16,924 nt of DNA. Source: CAZEJK01 sp964512045 (GTDB lineage: Bacteria; Acidobacteriota; Thermoanaerobaculia; Thermoanaerobaculales; Sulfomarinibacteraceae). The notes beneath the pieces were generated by a model that made no database searches, was not told where the DNA came from, and worked only from the letters and a program-made list of their open reading frames with translations. The DNA lies in contig CAZEJK010000106.1 in the NCBI GenBank assembly GCA_964512045.1, positions 1 through 16,924 on the forward strand, read 5' to 3'. A program made the translations under genes and the position numbers. Positions 15,362 through 16,924 of the stretch are shown here, piece after piece (the stretch's first letter is position 1; the number at the start of each line of letters is the position of its first letter).

Positions 15362-16924
15362 ATGCCATCCAATACCATCACCTTGCTTCCCAACACCCCG
15401 TCCCCGTTCACGGTGCGGCTGGTGCTCGCATCGTCCAGCGGCAGCTCATCGGACCCGTTCGAGAGGGTCGGCGAGACATCCGACAGCTCACGCACCTACC
15501 GAGCACAGCTCGTGGCCCGCACTGGCGCCATCGTCGACGAGCTGGTCGTGAAGCTCCCACCGGTTGCGCCGTGGTACGACGAGGAGGACGAGCCGCTCAC
15601 ACATCGTGACCTCGAGGCACGCTGGTCGGCCCGCCGGCGCGACATGATGCGGCTCCAAGAAACCCCAGAAGCATTCCTCGAGCTGCTCTTGCCGGCCGAG
15701 TCCGCAGACGACAGCGCTCCGCTCCGGCTGCCGGCCTTACTCTACTGCTCCTCAGCTCAGCAGCTGTTCCGGCCGATCTGCCTGGACTGCCTCCAGCCAC
15801 TGGCGACCTGCCGCGATGATGGGCTCCTCGCCCGCTACGACCTGCCGCTGTACTCCACCAGCGATCATGCCCTGCTGTTCTGTCCGAGCTGCGTCGCCCA
15901 GAATGGGAGCGAGCAGGACTCGCAGCCATTGTTCGTGGCGACACGAGGAACCCGCTTCGATCTCCCGGACAACGGCTGTACGGTGCTCGACCTGCCCGAG
16001 TACATACAGCGGCTCGCCGTCACTCTCTCCGAGGCCTCTGAGCCACCATCGACCACGACCGCCGGAGCAATCCCCTGTGCCGCTTGCTCCGAGGCCCCGG
16101 CGTGCTGCGGCACTCCGAAGGGCGCGAAGACGTCGCCCAAGTGGCACGTGTTCCTCGATGCAGAAACACCGTACCTTCTCACACGTCGCGCGGAGCTGGG
16201 GTTCGACGCACTGGTTGACAGAATCGGTGGCGCCGATGATCGCCACGAACGCCGGCTGTTCTCAGACAGCGGAACCGGGCTCGACGCAGTCGAGGTGCTG
16301 CTCTTGAAGATTCGACTGCTCCAACAGGTCGTCCGTGCCCTGCGTGAGTCGTACCGCCTGCTCGGTCTGCCGCATCTGGACCTCAACCCCAGCCACCTGG
16401 TCGGAGACAGCGGCCACCGCTCGAGCGATGGGCTCCCGCGTCAGTGGCAGTGGCAGGTCCGGCTCCTCGGAGGTTCGTCTGCGCGGCTCCGTACGCTGTC
16501 CGATCAGGTTCAGGTCGTCGTGCCCCCACGGCGACCTGAGGCCCCGTTCTATAGCCCCCGGGTGCGCGACTTCCTGCTCACCTCGTCGCGCTCAGGCCAG
16601 CTCGTCCTCGACCGCGTGGTGCGCGATGGTGACACCGGGCTGTGCCGGTTCGAGGCCAGACTGTCGGACCCGCATGGCGTGTTCCCACAGCCGACGACGG
16701 AAGACTGGATCTCTCTCAACTGGCACGAGGACCCGATCGGTCTCGGAGTGCGTTCGATCGTGGCACGCGTCGACCCACGGGCCGCGCGCAAGCGATCCGC
16801 ACAGCTCCCCCTCACCACCGAGCCCGTCGCCATCGATGCGGAGGTTGCCAAGCGCCTCGAGCGAGTGCGAGGTGCGACGATGCCGGCGGTCCGCTACCGG
16901 GTCTACCCGGTCTTCGGCCTCCGC
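15362..16924 (+). CDS. Unrecognised T6SS-linked protein with CxxC pairs and a kinase-like core (partial)
   Basis: The frame is open from ATG 15362 to the window edge, at least 521 residues; the C-terminus is missing. It begins 24 bases after the fused sheath gene, in the same frame, so the two are probably one transcript; the ribosome-binding site is weak (GAGGCG, distant). I do not recognise the family. Cysteine pairs C140/C143 (with C150) and C174/C177 suggest a zinc ribbon; C239/C242 with C248/C249 form a second cluster. Parts resemble a divergent protein kinase: VVKLP with K64 like the beta-3 lysine, a helix before HLDLNPSHL at 338-346 (kinases: HRDLKPxN), then VRLLGGSS at 366-373 where VKLIDFG is expected. 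The catalytic-loop Asp (D340) is kept but the DFG Asp is replaced, so it may be a pseudokinase. No signal peptide or membrane segment is visible. Confidence 0.6.
   Translation, partial: MPSNTITLLPNTPSPFTVRLVLASSSGSSSDPFERVGETSDSSRTYRAQLVARTGAIVDELVVKLPPVAPWYDEEDEPLTHRDLEARWSARRRDMMRLQETPEAFLELLLPAESADDSAPLRLPALLYCSSAQQLFRPICLDCLQPLATCRDDGLLARYDLPLYSTSDHALLFCPSCVAQNGSEQDSQPLFVATRGTRFDLPDNGCTVLDLPEYIQRLAVTLSEASEPPSTTTAGAIPCAACSEAPACCGTPKGAKTSPKWHVFLDAETPYLLTRRAELGFDALVDRIGGADDRHERRLFSDSGTGLDAVEVLLLKIRLLQQVVRALRESYRLLGLPHLDLNPSHLVGDSGHRSSDGLPRQWQWQVRLLGGSSARLRTLSDQVQVVVPPRRPEAPFYSPRVRDFLLTSSRSGQLVLDRVVRDGDTGLCRFEARLSDPHGVFPQPTTEDWISLNWHEDPIGLGVRSIVARVDPRAARKRSAQLPLTTEPVAIDAEVAKRLERVRGATMPAVRYRVYPVFGLR

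Noticed and set aside
1..16924. tRNA or rRNA genes, CRISPR arrays, insertion sequences
   Set aside because: No cloverleaf, regular repeat-spacer pattern, transposase or terminal inverted repeat with target duplication was seen.

Overview
This window is most of a contractile type VI secretion system (T6SS) gene cluster from a GC-rich Gram-negative bacterium. By eye G+C is above 60%, many genes have purine-rich Shine-Dalgarno sites (AGGAGGT, AAGGAG, GAGGAG), and GTG and TTG starts occur. The gene set and order, the DcrB-like (DUF1795) gene between vgrG and PAAR, and the second, divergent sheath gene suggest a myxobacterium or relative (Myxococcota). That is inference from gene content; nothing in the window fixes the taxon.

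Layout. Positions 1-355 hold no convincing gene, only a G-quadruplex-type motif and a weak hairpin. From 12965 leftward to 356 runs one minus-strand operon, in transcription order: tssB, tssC (sheath), hcp (inner tube), tssE, tssF, tssG (baseplate), clpV/tssH (sheath-recycling ATPase), vgrG (spike), a three-repeat DcrB/DUF1795 protein, and a PAAR tip protein. Spacing is mostly tight: tssF/tssG overlap, vgrG and the DUF1795 gene overlap by four bases, and tssG/clpV are two bases apart. The exceptions are the gaps around hcp. A perfect 9-bp stem lies before hcp and a perfect 10-bp stem with a UUCG tetraloop lies just after it, so hcp sits in its own RNA segment, which suits a subunit needed in large excess.

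Positions 12966-13495 form a divergent control region. It has a plausible sigma70-type promoter in each direction, three dyad-symmetric sites and a short direct repeat.

From 13496 rightward runs a second transcription unit. Its first gene encodes one polypeptide with a TssB-like half followed by a TssC-like half, a divergent fused sheath paralogue. The second gene runs off the window; I do not recognise it. It carries CxxC pairs and a core resembling a degenerate protein kinase.

How the parts work together: TssB and TssC polymerise into the contractile sheath around the Hcp tube on a TssE/F/G baseplate. VgrG, tipped by PAAR, caps the tube, and ClpV disassembles the contracted sheath. The membrane-complex genes (tssJ, tssL, tssM), tssK and tssA are absent here and no effector toxin is recognisable, so they must lie elsewhere. 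The most unusual parts are the fused TssB-TssC protein with its kinase-like neighbour, and the three-domain DUF1795 protein beside a PAAR protein that has no membrane segment or toxin domain.
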